Positions 9,870 to 18,756 are shown, counted from the first letter of the stretch. The stretch is 64,000 nt of DNA from Beijerinckia mobilis (GCF_000745425.1 NZ_JQJH01000014.1:1-64000); one strand, 5' to 3'. Made by a program: numbers and translations. The notes: generated from the sequence alone by a model not told the origin.

Positions 9870-10671
9870 GCGCGTTACTTGCTTCAGCTTCCGCCAGACA
9901 ATGGTCGAGCGCCTCGGTGGTTTCCAGCATCGGCTGCTGGCTGATGGAGACGAAACCCGTGGATGGCAAGCCGGCTCCCGGCCGATCGATATCCTGGATC
10001 AGAAGAATGACGCTGGCGACGAGAATGGCAGTAATATAGATCGGCAGTCTCCAGAAGCGCGGATTATTGCCGCTGACATAGCCGGTAAAACCGAGCGAGA
10101 CGACGGCTATGGCATAAAGACCGAGAAGCACGATGTCGGGAACGCGCGCCTGCAAGGCGGTGACGTGCTTTTGATGTTCGTTGAACATTGTATTCAGCGA
10201 TTGAACGTATAGTTCGCTCACAAATGATGTGTTATCGGCCTCAACAACCCGCCGGGCATCTGTCCACAAAGCATTTTCGATTCCCGCCATACGTTTGCGT
10301 GCTGAGGCGATGAGGTCATCGGTCTGCGGGCTGGTGGTGAGATCGAGCTGGCTCCGCGCAAAACTGCGCAGGAGATTGATGGCAATGATTGCATGATCGC
10401 GTGGCAGGAGCAGCGCTCGGCGTCCGGCTGTGTCTATGGCGCTGGCCTCGGCCAGAACGCCTATTCCGCGTGCATCATAGCGGGAAAGGCTCATCGAAAA
10501 GGTAAAGCTGATCATCAAGGCCAAAAGGCCAAGCATCGAAGCTTCGAGGGTTGAAATCTGATCGGTCTGCTTGAAACGCAAGCCGTAACGGTGACCGAGT
10601 TCGCAGGCAATCAAAAGGGTTGCAAGGCTGGCAATGAAAATGGTCGTCAGGGAAAAGGATGTGAAGCTCAT
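9862..10671 (-). CDS. DUF4239-like (bestrophin-like) membrane protein
   Basis: The 269-residue product has an N-terminal membrane segment (about 5-23) and a second one containing the DUF4239-type block LLALMISFTFSMSLSRYDAR (about 49-68). A soluble region of about 110 residues follows, then a pair of membrane segments near the C-terminus (about 180-197 and 211-227). The order TM, SRYDAR motif, soluble loop, two TMs matches this family of uncharacterised membrane proteins. Function is unknown; the bestrophin-like name reflects remote similarity only. No good ribosome site precedes ATG 10671. Confidence 0.75.
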   Translation of the reverse strand: MSFTSFSLTTIFIASLATLLIACELGHRYGLRFKQTDQISTLEASMLGLLALMISFTFSMSLSRYDARGIGVLAEASAIDTAGRRALLLPRDHAIIAINLLRSFARSQLDLTTSPQTDDLIASARKRMAGIENALWTDARRVVEADNTSFVSELYVQSLNTMFNEHQKHVTALQARVPDIVLLGLYAIAVVSLGFTGYVSGNNPRFWRLPIYITAILVASVILLIQDIDRPGAGLPSTGFVSISQQPMLETTEALDHCLAEAEASNAQP

Positions 10672-10780
10672 AGGATGGCAATCCGATTTTGCGTTGCTCC
10701 CCTGTGATGCGCTTCTCCCCCTGTCAGGCTCGTCCCGATTTAACCTTGATAGTGCTCGAAATCATATGCAATGGCGATAG

Positions 10781-10816
10781 TATCAAACCGGAAATGATAC
10801 CACTTCCGGTTTGATA
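10781..10816. repeat. Near-perfect 13-bp palindrome
   Basis: TATCAAACCGGAA (10781-10793) is perfectly complementary to TTCCGGTTTGATA (10804-10816) across a 10-base centre. It lies about 110 bases upstream of the DUF4239-like gene start and 70 bases beyond the end of proS, both on the reverse strand. With no T run on either side it may be an operator or RNA structure as well as a terminator. Confidence 0.6.
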
Positions 10817-10886
10817 TATCTTCAAAGCAAGAAAGCGCGGGCCGGGAAGGCCAATGATCGAAACGTGCTCCGATCACACACATTTC

Positions 10887-12389
10887 TCAATAGGATTTGC
10901 CGATCAGCACCGTACGGCCTTCATCCTCGAGGGGCTGGCAGCGCGGCGTGAGCGCGAATTCATTCTTGATCGCTTCCAATCCCGGATCGTCGAGCAGAGC
11001 GGAGGGCATTTTGGCAAAGCCCAACGTGTCTGCTGCGAAGAGATCACGCAGACCTTTCAGATCATTGACCTCGTGAATATGCGACAGGGTGAATGCGCGC
11101 GAACGCGCCAGAAGGTCGCTCTGCATCGTATTCAGAATATTGCCGACGGTCGCAATGAATTCGCTGGTTGGCAAAGTCGCTTTCGAGGCCTTGCCGAGAT
11201 CGCGGCGCGTATAAGTGACCTGTTGTTCTTCCATTTCGCGCTGACCGATTTCAACGCGCAAGGGCACACCGCGTTTGATCGACGCCCACATCTTGTCGGG
11301 CGTACGTGCATCCGACGTATCGAGATGCACCTTGAAACCCGCTTGTTTGAGATCCTGCGCAAGCGCCGTACAATAAGCGAAAAGCGCGGTTGGATCGTCT
11401 TTGACGACGGGGATGATGGTGATCTGATGCGGCGCGATTTTCGGCGGCATGATCATCCCGTCATCATCAGCATGGGTCATGATCAGGCCGCCGATCGAGC
11501 GTGTCGACAGGCCCCAGGAGGTCGTGTAGGCGAGATGGATCTGTCCATCTTCTCCCTGGAATTGGATATTGCAGGTCTTGGCGAAATTCTGTCCGAGATC
11601 GTGCGACGTGCATGCCTGCAAGGCTTTGCCGTCCTGCATCATCGCTTCGATGGTGAATGTCTGCGCTGCGCCGGGGAAACGCTCATCCGGTGTCTTTTCA
11701 CCCGGAATGCCGCCTATGGCGAGAATGTCTTCATATAGGCTACGATAGACATTCAGCATTTCGAGTGCATCGGCATGGGCTTCTTCAGCGCTGGCAAAGG
11801 CGTTATGCCCTTCCTGCCACAGAAATTCCGAGGTGCGCAGGAACATGCGTGTCCGCATTTCCCAGCGCATGACATTGCACCATTGATTGAGCTTCAACGG
11901 CAGGTCGCGATAGGATTGCACCCATTTCGACATGGAGTCGCCGATGATCGTTTCTGAAGTCGGCCGTATGATGAAAGGCTCTTCCAATTCTGCGGAAGGG
12001 GCGGGAACCAGCGCGCCAGCGGCGTTCTTTTCAAGCCGGTGATGCGTGACGACCGCGCATTCCTTGGCGAAGCCTTCAATGTGCTCAGCTTCGCGGCCGA
12101 TGAAGCTCAAGGGGATCAGCAGCGGAAAATAAGCGTTTTGCACGCCTTTTTCCTTGATCCTGTCGTCTAGCGCGCGCTGGATGTTCTCCCACAGGGCAAA
12201 ACCATAGGGCTTGATGACCATGCAGCCACGCACCGGAGAATTTTCGGCGAGATCCGCGGCCTTGACCACGGCCTGATACCATTCCGGAAAATTTTCCTCG
12301 CGCGTGGGTGTGATCGCGGTTTTCTGCTTGCCAGCCTTACCAGCGGTTCCTTTGCTGCCGGCTTCGCCCGCTTTCTGCTCCTGCGCCAT
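10887..12389 (-). CDS. proS: Proline--tRNA ligase, archaeal/eukaryotic type
   Basis: ProS charges tRNA-Pro with proline. This 500-residue protein is of the archaeal/eukaryotic-like type: it opens EENFPEWYQAVVKAADLAE, followed by SPVRGCMVIKPYGFALWENI. It has class II motif 2 (RWEMRTRMFLRTSEFLWQEGH) and the anticodon-binding region from about residue 290. The family's C-terminal Tyr is present (VLIGKSY). The bacterial insertion-domain form and the short alphaproteobacterial form both look different. ATG 12389 has AGGA six bases upstream; ATG 12446 is possible but adds a non-conserved tail. The first 25 residues are Lys/Ala/Gly-rich and probably disordered. Confidence 0.95.
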   Translation of the reverse strand: MAQEQKAGEAGSKGTAGKAGKQKTAITPTREENFPEWYQAVVKAADLAENSPVRGCMVIKPYGFALWENIQRALDDRIKEKGVQNAYFPLLIPLSFIGREAEHIEGFAKECAVVTHHRLEKNAAGALVPAPSAELEEPFIIRPTSETIIGDSMSKWVQSYRDLPLKLNQWCNVMRWEMRTRMFLRTSEFLWQEGHNAFASAEEAHADALEMLNVYRSLYEDILAIGGIPGEKTPDERFPGAAQTFTIEAMMQDGKALQACTSHDLGQNFAKTCNIQFQGEDGQIHLAYTTSWGLSTRSIGGLIMTHADDDGMIMPPKIAPHQITIIPVVKDDPTALFAYCTALAQDLKQAGFKVHLDTSDARTPDKMWASIKRGVPLRVEIGQREMEEQQVTYTRRDLGKASKATLPTSEFIATVGNILNTMQSDLLARSRAFTLSHIHEVNDLKGLRDLFAADTLGFAKMPSALLDDPGLEAIKNEFALTPRCQPLEDEGRTVLIGKSY

Positions 12390-12512
12390 ATTGGTCCTAT
12401 AGGTTTGGGACGGGCGCGGATGCGGCGCGCCTGTCATTGTAAACAATGAAGTGCAATCAGAATGTTCGGGGCGCGGAACGATCTGGCCTGTCGAACCCGG
12501 AACAAGGGACGC

Positions 12513-12541
12513 GGAAAGCGTCGCCGAAACGCGACGCTTCC
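12513..12541 (-). terminator. Hairpin downstream of galE
   Basis: GCGTCGC (12518-12524) pairs with GCGACGC (12531-12537) around cgaaac, with flanking GGAA and TTCC extending the stem by an imperfect join. It lies about 90 bases after galE on the reverse strand, in the gap before proS. No T tract follows, so it may be Rho-assisted or only a structural element. Confidence 0.45.
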
Positions 12542-12632
12542 GAGCGCCTTTCCATATTATACGACGAGCAATTTTTAGTGCAGGACATCACCTAAGGGAA
12601 TCTTTTCGTCTCCGGAAAGGAGCGGATTCCGC

Positions 12633-13664
12633 TTATTTTTTGCCGGCGATCGAAACGGGAAGATTTTCCCGTTCGAATTGTGCCTTGATATCAGGCAGTT
12701 TCCGCTCCCAGTCGAGAGCATGCCGAACGATGGTTTCGACATTATCATATTGCGGCTTCCAGCCGAGCAATTCGCGAACCCGCTTGGCTCCCGCAACGAG
12801 CGAGGCGGGATCGCCGGGCCTGCGGTCGGTGACCTGGACATCGAAATCGACACCGCTCACCTCTTTCACAGTACGGATGACCTCCAGGACGGAAAGGCCG
12901 CGCTCGTAGCCGCAATTGCAAATGAGGCTTTGCCCGCCCGCGCACAGATATTCGAGCGCCAGCATATGGGCGTCGATGAGATCGTTCACATGAATATAGT
13001 CGCGTATGCAGGAGCCATCCGCCGTCGGATAATCGGTGCCATAGACGCTCATGCCGTTACGGTAGCCAAGGGCCGCCTGTACGGCGATCTTGATAAGATG
13101 CGTCGCGACCGGCGAGGACTGGCCGTGACGTCCAAGCGGATCGGCGCCGGCGACATTGAAATAGCGCAAGACGGCATAATTGAAATCATGCGCTTTGGCG
13201 ACATCCTCGAGAATCCATTCCACCATGAGCTTGGAACGGCCGTAGGGATTGATGGGGAGAAGCGGCGAATCCTCGAAGACCGGATTGACCTTGGGTTCGC
13301 CATAGACGGCTGCGGTCGAGGAGAAGAGAAAATGTTTGACGCCATTCTTCACGGCTGTTTCGATGAGATCGCGCGCCTTGGCTGTGTTGTTGTGATAATA
13401 ATCGAGCGGATTGGACACTGAATCCGGCACGATGATACGGGCCGCGAAATGAGCGATCGTATCGATGCCGTTATTGGCGATGATTTTCGCCACCAGTGCC
13501 TTGTCGCCAATATCACCGACGATCAATTTGGCTCGCTCCGGAATAGCCCAGGCATGACCGCTCGATAGATCGTCGAGGACGATGACGTCCTGACCTCTAT
13601 CGAGCAACGCTAGAACCATATGGCCGCCAATATAACCGGCACCGCCTGTCACTAAGATGGTCAT
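12633..13664 (-). CDS. galE: UDP-glucose 4-epimerase
   Basis: GalE interconverts UDP-glucose and UDP-galactose, feeding surface polysaccharide synthesis. The 343-residue extended-SDR protein has the NAD-binding GGAGYIGGH (7-15), the catalytic SSTAAVYG block (115-122), and Tyr141/Lys145 in YGRSK. RDYIHVNDL appears in the substrate half. ATG 13664 has GGAAG five bases upstream. Length is normal for the family. Confidence 0.95.
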   Translation of the reverse strand: MTILVTGGAGYIGGHMVLALLDRGQDVIVLDDLSSGHAWAIPERAKLIVGDIGDKALVAKIIANNGIDTIAHFAARIIVPDSVSNPLDYYHNNTAKARDLIETAVKNGVKHFLFSSTAAVYGEPKVNPVFEDSPLLPINPYGRSKLMVEWILEDVAKAHDFNYAVLRYFNVAGADPLGRHGQSSPVATHLIKIAVQAALGYRNGMSVYGTDYPTADGSCIRDYIHVNDLIDAHMLALEYLCAGGQSLICNCGYERGLSVLEVIRTVKEVSGVDFDVQVTDRRPGDPASLVAGAKRVRELLGWKPQYDNVETIVRHALDWERKLPDIKAQFERENLPVSIAGKK

Positions 13665-14285
13665 GAAGTCTTCCGTCCCGGAGTCTGATTCACGAAGGCT
13701 ACCACGCCAATATTTAACGAATTTTCAGTTTTATTATAGTTGCCATCCCATAAGGATCACATGAATTTATGGTGGAATTCCTGCGCCGTCTTCGCGTAGA
13801 GAGGCCGCTGATTTCTGCAAAATATTGAAAGTAAGCTGTTTTATTGAGTCTATTCACGGCCGAAGATGTTTGGAGGCCGCCGCATTGCTCCATAGAAATT
13901 CAGGGCGTTTTGAACGAATTGGGAGCGCGGAGCTCGTCTATCAGGCAAGGAAAACATCTTAAGTGTATGTAATGAGGTCGTACTCAGCGAGATGGGGAGC
14001 CCGCCGATTCGTCCCTTTTGACAATGCGGTTATGGTGATGGAATTGTCCAGATCCATCGAAACAACTCCAGCTGGTCCGACGGGCTTTTGGCAAATGCGG
14101 GCTGAGTGAACAAGGTGCCGCTAAAGATATAAAGCGGTCAATGCCACTTTGGCCCGCACTGCTGCCGTGAGCCTGTTCGGAGATTAGAGCCTCAAATCCA
14201 AAAGCGAGCACCACTTTCGGAATAAATTTGATGCGTTTTTAGAGAAATAGAGCATCAATGGCGATTCTATCGATGCTCCGATGAC
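13665..14285. other. Intergenic between galE and pyruvate kinase
   Basis: About 620 bases hold the galE promoter region and, at the far end, a pyruvate kinase terminator hairpin. A 76-codon reverse frame (13984-14214) has no recognisable features. The middle is AT-rich and shows nothing else that can be supported. Confidence 0.4.
14250..14278 (-). terminator. Terminator hairpin of the pyruvate kinase gene
   Basis: On the reverse strand GAGCATCGAT pairs with ATTGATGCTC (one mismatch) and is followed by TATTTCTCT. It lies 8 bases beyond the stop codon of the pyruvate kinase gene. Confidence 0.6.
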
Positions 14286-15698
14286 CTAGATGCGGGCGAG
14301 GCGGATGAGGTTGGTGGCGCCGGGCGTACCGAAAGGGATGCCGACGATGATGACGATCCTGTCACCATGCATGGCGAAACCTTCCTCCCGCGCAATACGG
14401 CTGGCGCGTTCGGTCATATCGTCGACATCACGAGCATCGTCGGTAATCACGGCGTGGACGCCCCAGGCGAGAACGAGCCGGCGCGCCGTCTGCTGATTGG
14501 GCGTGAGCGCGATGAGCGGCGCCGAGGAGCGTTCACGGGCGATGCGTAGGGGGGTCGATCCAGAGAAAGTCCAGGCGACGATTGCGGCGGCGTCGAGCGT
14601 ATCGGCGATTTCCCGGGCGGCTGTGGCGATCGCATCGGCGGCAGTCTTCTCGGGCACGGCATGCTGGGCTGAAAGGAAGGATGCGTAAATCGCGTCTTTT
14701 TCCACCTCCTCGGCGATTCTGTTCATGGTCGCCACGGCCTCGACGGGATATTGGCCTGCTGCGCTTTCCGCCGAGAGCATGACGGCATCGGCGCCATCGA
14801 AGACGGCGGTTGCGACATCCGAGACTTCGGCGCGCGTCGGCACCGGAAGAGTGATCATCGATTCCAGCATCTGGGTGGCAACGATTACCGGCTTGCCGAG
14901 ACGGCGTGCGCCACGGGTGATGCGTTTTTGAAGACCGGGAACCTTTTCGAGCGGCATTTCCACCCCGAGGTCACCCCGCGCGACCATCAGCCCATCTGAC
15001 AATGCGAGAATCTCATCGAGACGGGTGATCGCCTGGGGCTTTTCGATCTTGGCGATGACCAGGGCGCGGTCGCCAGCAATCTTCTTCACCTCCGCGACGT
15101 CATCGGCCCTCTGGACGAAGGAAAGTGCAATCCAATCGACCCTGGCCTCGAGCGCGGCTGTGAGATCCGCTCGATCCTTCTCGGTCATAGCGGAAACCGC
15201 GATTTCGGTATCTGGCAGGCTCACGCCCTTGCGGTTGGAGACACGGCCGGCAACGTCGACGATTGTTACGGCGCGTTGCGCCTCGGCCTCGATGACATGC
15301 AGCCGGACCTTGCCGTCGTCGATCAGGATTTTATCACCTGGCTTCAAGGCCTTGAGAATCTCCGGGTGGGGCAGGTGTACCCGTTCGGCATCCCCCGGCG
15401 TCTCATCAGCATCGAGGATGAAAGTTGCGTTTTTTGCGAGATCGACACCGCCTGCGGCGAAAGTGCCGAGCCGCAATTTTGGCCCCTGCAGATCCGCGAG
15501 AATGGCGATCGGCCGGCCGACCTCCGCTTCGATCGCGCGAATCATCGCTACCCGCTCGCGGAGGCCATCATGGTCGGTGTGGCTCATATTGATACGAAAC
15601 ACATCGGCTCCAGCCTGGAAGAGGGCTTCGATTGTTTCCCGTGTTGAAGAAGCAGGGCCCAAGGTCGCGACGATCTTGCAGCGGCGAAGGCGTTTCAT
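14286..15698 (-). CDS. pyk: Pyruvate kinase
   Basis: The enzyme transfers phosphate from phosphoenolpyruvate to ADP, the last step of glycolysis. The 470-residue protein opens RCKIVATLGPASS and has FRINMSH (34-40), which binds ATP and substrate. The catalytic block VIAKIEKPQAI carries the conserved Lys-Ile-Glu, followed by MVARGDLGVE and DGADAVMLSAESA. The C-terminal allosteric domain is present and complete. ATG 15698 has GGGAGA about nine bases upstream. It stands alone with its own terminator. Confidence 0.97.
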   Translation of the reverse strand: MKRLRRCKIVATLGPASSTRETIEALFQAGADVFRINMSHTDHDGLRERVAMIRAIEAEVGRPIAILADLQGPKLRLGTFAAGGVDLAKNATFILDADETPGDAERVHLPHPEILKALKPGDKILIDDGKVRLHVIEAEAQRAVTIVDVAGRVSNRKGVSLPDTEIAVSAMTEKDRADLTAALEARVDWIALSFVQRADDVAEVKKIAGDRALVIAKIEKPQAITRLDEILALSDGLMVARGDLGVEMPLEKVPGLQKRITRGARRLGKPVIVATQMLESMITLPVPTRAEVSDVATAVFDGADAVMLSAESAAGQYPVEAVATMNRIAEEVEKDAIYASFLSAQHAVPEKTAADAIATAAREIADTLDAAAIVAWTFSGSTPLRIARERSSAPLIALTPNQQTARRLVLAWGVHAVITDDARDVDDMTERASRIAREEGFAMHGDRIVIIVGIPFGTPGATNLIRLARI

Positions 15699-16323
15699 GA
15701 GGTTATGTCTCCCTGATGATTTTCTTGTTTATCTTGATCTTGGCAAGTTGAGAGGCTTCAAATTGACAGTTGAAGCGACCGATCGAGAATCAGTGATGTG
15801 CCGATCATCAATATTTGATCTGGATAAATAACCAAATATTGTACAAATGCTCGCAAAATGGCTAGCTCATCATAGTTTTTGGCCAATTTTTGTGGCTGTT
15901 AAGACACAAGTACCCTGAACTTGATTTCGCATGGCGATCCTACGCAGAAAGTCGTTTTTCAGCCATAAACAACTCGCTAATCTTATCTCATCATAGATAG
16001 ATCATGAGTTCCGGATCTGTGTTGGAAACTGATGTGTGATTTACCTCGGCCTTTAGGTGGCCGCAGTTTTTAGACATAGCGGAATGGAATTGGTGCTGCC
16101 GGGGGACAATATGTTGCTTTCCACGGTGGTCCGTGCGTCGCCCGTTAAAGCGACGCTTGCCCAGGGCGGCAAAGGTATGGCGAAGCTTTTATTTGGTCAA
16201 ATTGCTTGTTCGGCCCATTTTCTCCGCCCGCAACTTTCGGTGCGGCAATGGATGCGTGCTTGTTCTATGCAGCAGCCAGCGGTTGGTAAAGTTACACGAA
16301 TTCATAACGAGTTCAAGACACCG
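15699..16323. other. Intergenic between divergent pyk and exoR-like gene
   Basis: The left part (15700-16020) is AT-rich and should carry the promoters of both divergent genes. The right part is an open upstream extension of the exoR-like frame from 16057, which looks untranslated because the signal peptide begins only at 16324. Confidence 0.4.
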
Positions 16324-17157
16324 ATGAGACGCGTATTGCCGCGTGGGCGTGAGATTCTCCTTTCTTATCTGGTCGGCATGACATTTTTATCGTCACCGCT
16401 CCTGGCCTTTGATGGAGCCAGCAGCAATGCCGACGATAGCAAGAAGCCGTTGCAGATCTTCAAGGATCCGCGAAGCGCGCTTCGCGCGGGTCTGGCGGGA
16501 GCACGCTCCGGTGATGAACATTGGATTGATGCCCTGAAATATGCCGCAGCTGGTGGTGAATCGCTGGCGCAATGGAAATTGGGAAAAATGTATGCCAGCG
16601 GTGACGGCGTTCCTCATGACGACGTCAAGGCTTACGAATATTTTTCTCAGATTGTCGCCTCTTATGACGATGAAAGCCCGAACTGGCGGATCATGCCGCT
16701 TGTGGCCAATGCCTATGTCGCTTTGGGGATCTATTATCTGAACGGCATCACTAATACGAAGATCAAGCCGGATCCTCGGCACGCTATGGCCATGTTTCAA
16801 TATGCGGCCATCAATTTTGGTGATTCCAACGCCCAATATAATCTCGCGCGCCTGTATCTCGACGGCGCCGGGACGAGCAAGGATAGCCGGCAGGCGGTCC
16901 GTTGGCTGTCTCTCGCCGCCGACAAAAATCATTATTATGCCCAGGCTTTGTTAGGGCAGATCCTGTTCACCGGAAAAGAAGGTATCCAGCCTCAGAGGGC
17001 GCGCGGATTGATGTGGCTCACGCTCGCGCGGGAGGCACAGCTCGACACGCATAAGGATTCCTGGATCATTGATCTCTATGACAAAGCCATGGCTTCGGCA
17101 TCCGCGGACGAGCGCCAGGAAGCGCTGGCCTATCTGGAAAATTTCCTGAAAAAATAG
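16324..17157 (+). CDS. exoR: ExoR-like Sel1-repeat periplasmic protein
   Basis: In rhizobia ExoR is a periplasmic protein that inhibits the ExoS sensor kinase and so controls exopolysaccharide, motility and envelope genes. This 277-residue homologue has a signal peptide (LLSYLVGMTFLSSPLLAFDG) and Sel1-type repeats: ALKYAAAGGESLAQWKLGKM, then AMFQYAAINFGDSNAQYNLA, then AVRWLSLAADKNHYYAQALL. DPRHAMAMFQYAA and the NAYVALGIYYLNGI block are very close to known ExoR. ATG 16324 gives a normal signal peptide; the frame is open upstream to 16057 without a good ribosome site. exoS/chvI are not in the window. Confidence 0.8.
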   Translation: MRRVLPRGREILLSYLVGMTFLSSPLLAFDGASSNADDSKKPLQIFKDPRSALRAGLAGARSGDEHWIDALKYAAAGGESLAQWKLGKMYASGDGVPHDDVKAYEYFSQIVASYDDESPNWRIMPLVANAYVALGIYYLNGITNTKIKPDPRHAMAMFQYAAINFGDSNAQYNLARLYLDGAGTSKDSRQAVRWLSLAADKNHYYAQALLGQILFTGKEGIQPQRARGLMWLTLAREAQLDTHKDSWIIDLYDKAMASASADERQEALAYLENFLKK

Positions 17158-17197
17158 ATCGGGAATCAATGGCAGCGCTTTGAAAACTCTGGGGCTA

Positions 17198-17226
17198 GAG
17201 CGTTTCGGATATATCCAGAAACGCTC
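17198..17226. repeat. Family B palindrome, copy 1 (possible terminator)
   Basis: GAGCGTTTC (17198-17206) pairs with GAAACGCTC (17218-17226), and the centre GGATATATCC is itself palindromic. It lies 41 bases after the exoR-like stop and is followed by attcaaaaaa, so it could also act as a terminator. A related unit is at 18726-18756. Confidence 0.65.
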
Positions 17227-17240
17227 CATTCAAAAAACCA

Positions 17241-17296
17241 GAGCATTTTCACGGAAATGGAATCGCGAAGCGATTCAACGTTATCGGAAAATGCTT
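17241..17296. repeat. Family A palindrome, copy 1
   Basis: The outer arms are GAGCATTTTC (17241-17250) and GAAAATGCTT (17287-17296). The inner hairpin is AATCGC gaa GCGATT (17261-17275). Copy 2 at 17393-17448 has the same length and layout. Confidence 0.75.
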
Positions 17297-17392
17297 TAAC
17301 CGCCTGATGCTCGTCGGCTGTCGCAGGCGCGATCGGCAGCATAAGGCGTGGGCGTCGCGGATGTTTCCGAAACGCCCTGCCTATGAAAGCGA

Positions 17393-17448
17393 GAGCATTT
17401 TCAAAGTAATGGAATCGCTTCGCGATTCAACATTATCGGAAAATGCTC
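17393..17448. repeat. Family A palindrome, copy 2
   Basis: The outer arms are GAGCATTTTC (17393-17402) and GAAAATGCTC (17439-17448). The inner hairpin is AATCGC ttc GCGATT, so the inner loop is the complement of that in copy 1 while the outer sequence keeps its orientation. It is followed closely by the end of the small reverse-strand gene at 17473. A degenerate family B unit lies between the two copies near 17350-17376. Confidence 0.75.
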
Positions 17449-17472
17449 TAGAGGCCTGAATTTTCGAAGAAT

Positions 17473-17736
17473 TTATTCTTCATCCTGACCGGCTGCGAGC
17501 CAGCTATAGCCGCCTTGATCCCAGATCTGAGCCAGACGCTGATCCGCACCATATTGGGGATATTGCAGTTTGATCAGATTATATTCCTTCAAAAACGCTT
17601 CGAGATCTTCTCCCTGCAGGAAGACGATCTGTTCCTCGGTTTTGAAGCGGAGCGTATAAGCGGTTTTGTCATCGCTGGCGCGCAACTCATATTCGTCGCC
17701 GCCTTCGATAAAATTGTTGAGTTCCTCAATTTCCAT
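17473..17736 (-). CDS. Small conserved hypothetical protein (87 aa)
   Basis: The product is acidic, has no signal peptide or membrane segment, and contains a probable beta-rich core (YTLRFKTEEQIVFLQGEDLE) followed by LQYPQYGADQRLAQIWDQGG. The regular amphipathic pattern and normal codon use suggest a real gene. I do not recognise a family, and no function is proposed. It lies between repeat clusters and a second small gene on the same strand. Confidence 0.6.
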   Translation of the reverse strand: MEIEELNNFIEGGDEYELRASDDKTAYTLRFKTEEQIVFLQGEDLEAFLKEYNLIKLQYPQYGADQRLAQIWDQGGYSWLAAGQDEE

Positions 17737-18018
17737 CTTCGACCAAACCCCCCTGTCGGAGCGAGCGTCATAATTGATCCCGGATCGTTCTCAAAGGGCG
17801 CGAGCGGTGGGCTGGCGTCACTATTACGTTTCGGCCGGTCCCGAGGCGAACCTTGCGAGACCGGACCGAGGCACGATCCACTTAATTCTGGCGCAGGATC
17901 TTAAGGCCCGATCCGCACCCGCACTCGGCCAGGTGGACAGTCCGGAGAGATCAGCTGTTCGATCCTATTGCCGAAGGCTTTCGATATGAACCTTTGAATG
18001 ACGCGCAAGCCGGCGTGA

Positions 18019-18252
18019 TCACACCATCAGAATATGATCGATCGAGGAATAGGGAATCAGGAACGTCCTTGTACCATCCGTCCAGGAGACGGAAACCTCG
18101 CCGATTTCGATTTCCTGATCCTGAACGCTGTGACCGGAAATGATCTGGGTAGCGCCGGCGATCGTGGTGATCTTGGTATCGCGATGCGCGTTCTTCGCCT
18201 TGCTGATGAGCTTTTCCAGCAAGCCCTTCATTACTGCGTCTTTGTCACTCAT
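18019..18252 (-). CDS. Small conserved hypothetical protein (77 aa)
   Basis: The 77-residue product has a helical, basic N-terminus (LLEKLISKAKNAHRD) and a beta-rich C-terminal half (IEIGEVSVSWTDGTRTFLIPY, ending IDHILMV). No signal peptide or membrane segment is seen. The start has GAGG six bases upstream. It is probably cytoplasmic, and its function is unknown. It precedes the 87-residue gene on the same strand by about 280 bases. Confidence 0.6.
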   Translation of the reverse strand: MSDKDAVMKGLLEKLISKAKNAHRDTKITTIAGATQIISGHSVQDQEIEIGEVSVSWTDGTRTFLIPYSSIDHILMV

Positions 18253-18600
18253 GATCCGCCTCTGCGTCTATGGTCTTCCCATGCCGATTGCTGGCATTAC
18301 TCTTCATTGTCATAACCGGAATTCGCATTGTTGCGAAGCGTCACCGAGGCAGAAGAGACATTATGCTTCTTTTCCTTGGCGTCCCGTCCGATTGAACCAC
18401 GTTGTTGGAATGGTCTTCGTGACATTCCGAAATCTTCGAAACTGAGCCAAGAGCGCTCGATACGAAATCCCGATGACCATGAGTCATCAAGATTCTTGCC
18501 TTCACAGAATGGTACGGCTTTCCTCCGAACGGCATTGATTACATTCAGACGTCATCAATGAGATCGGGTATAAAGCGACGCTTGGCTTTCTCAAATCATT

Positions 18601-18635
18601 CAAAAAGAGTGCCGTCTGTTGAAAACAGCACTCTT
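18601..18635 (-). terminator. Intrinsic terminator of the 253-residue protein gene
   Basis: Read on the reverse strand, AAGAGTG (18635-18629) pairs with CACTCTT, with an inner CTGTT/AACAG stem and a small bulge. A TTTTTG run follows directly. This is the clearest intrinsic terminator in the window and would end the transcript from 19544-18783. Confidence 0.7.
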
Positions 18636-18658
18636 CCTTTAGTGTGTACGCCTCCGTA

Positions 18659-18710
18659 GCATTTTCCGACGGAATTGGATCGCGAAGCGAGTCCATCATT
18701 TTGAAAATGC
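18659..18710. repeat. Family A palindrome, copy 3
   Basis: The outer arms are GCATTTTC (18659-18666) and GAAAATGC (18703-18710), with an inner ATCGCGAAGCGA. The layout matches copies 1 and 2 but it is more diverged and about 4 bases shorter. Confidence 0.65.
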
Positions 18711-18725
18711 GTTGATTTTTCTAGC

Positions 18726-18756
18726 GGTGCGTTTCTGGATATTTCCGAAACGCACC
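18726..18756. repeat. Family B palindrome, copy 2
   Basis: GGTGCGTTTC (18726-18735) pairs with GAAACGCACC (18747-18756) around TGGATATTTCC. It lies 15 bases after a family A unit, the same A/B neighbour arrangement seen near 17.2 kb. Confidence 0.65.
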
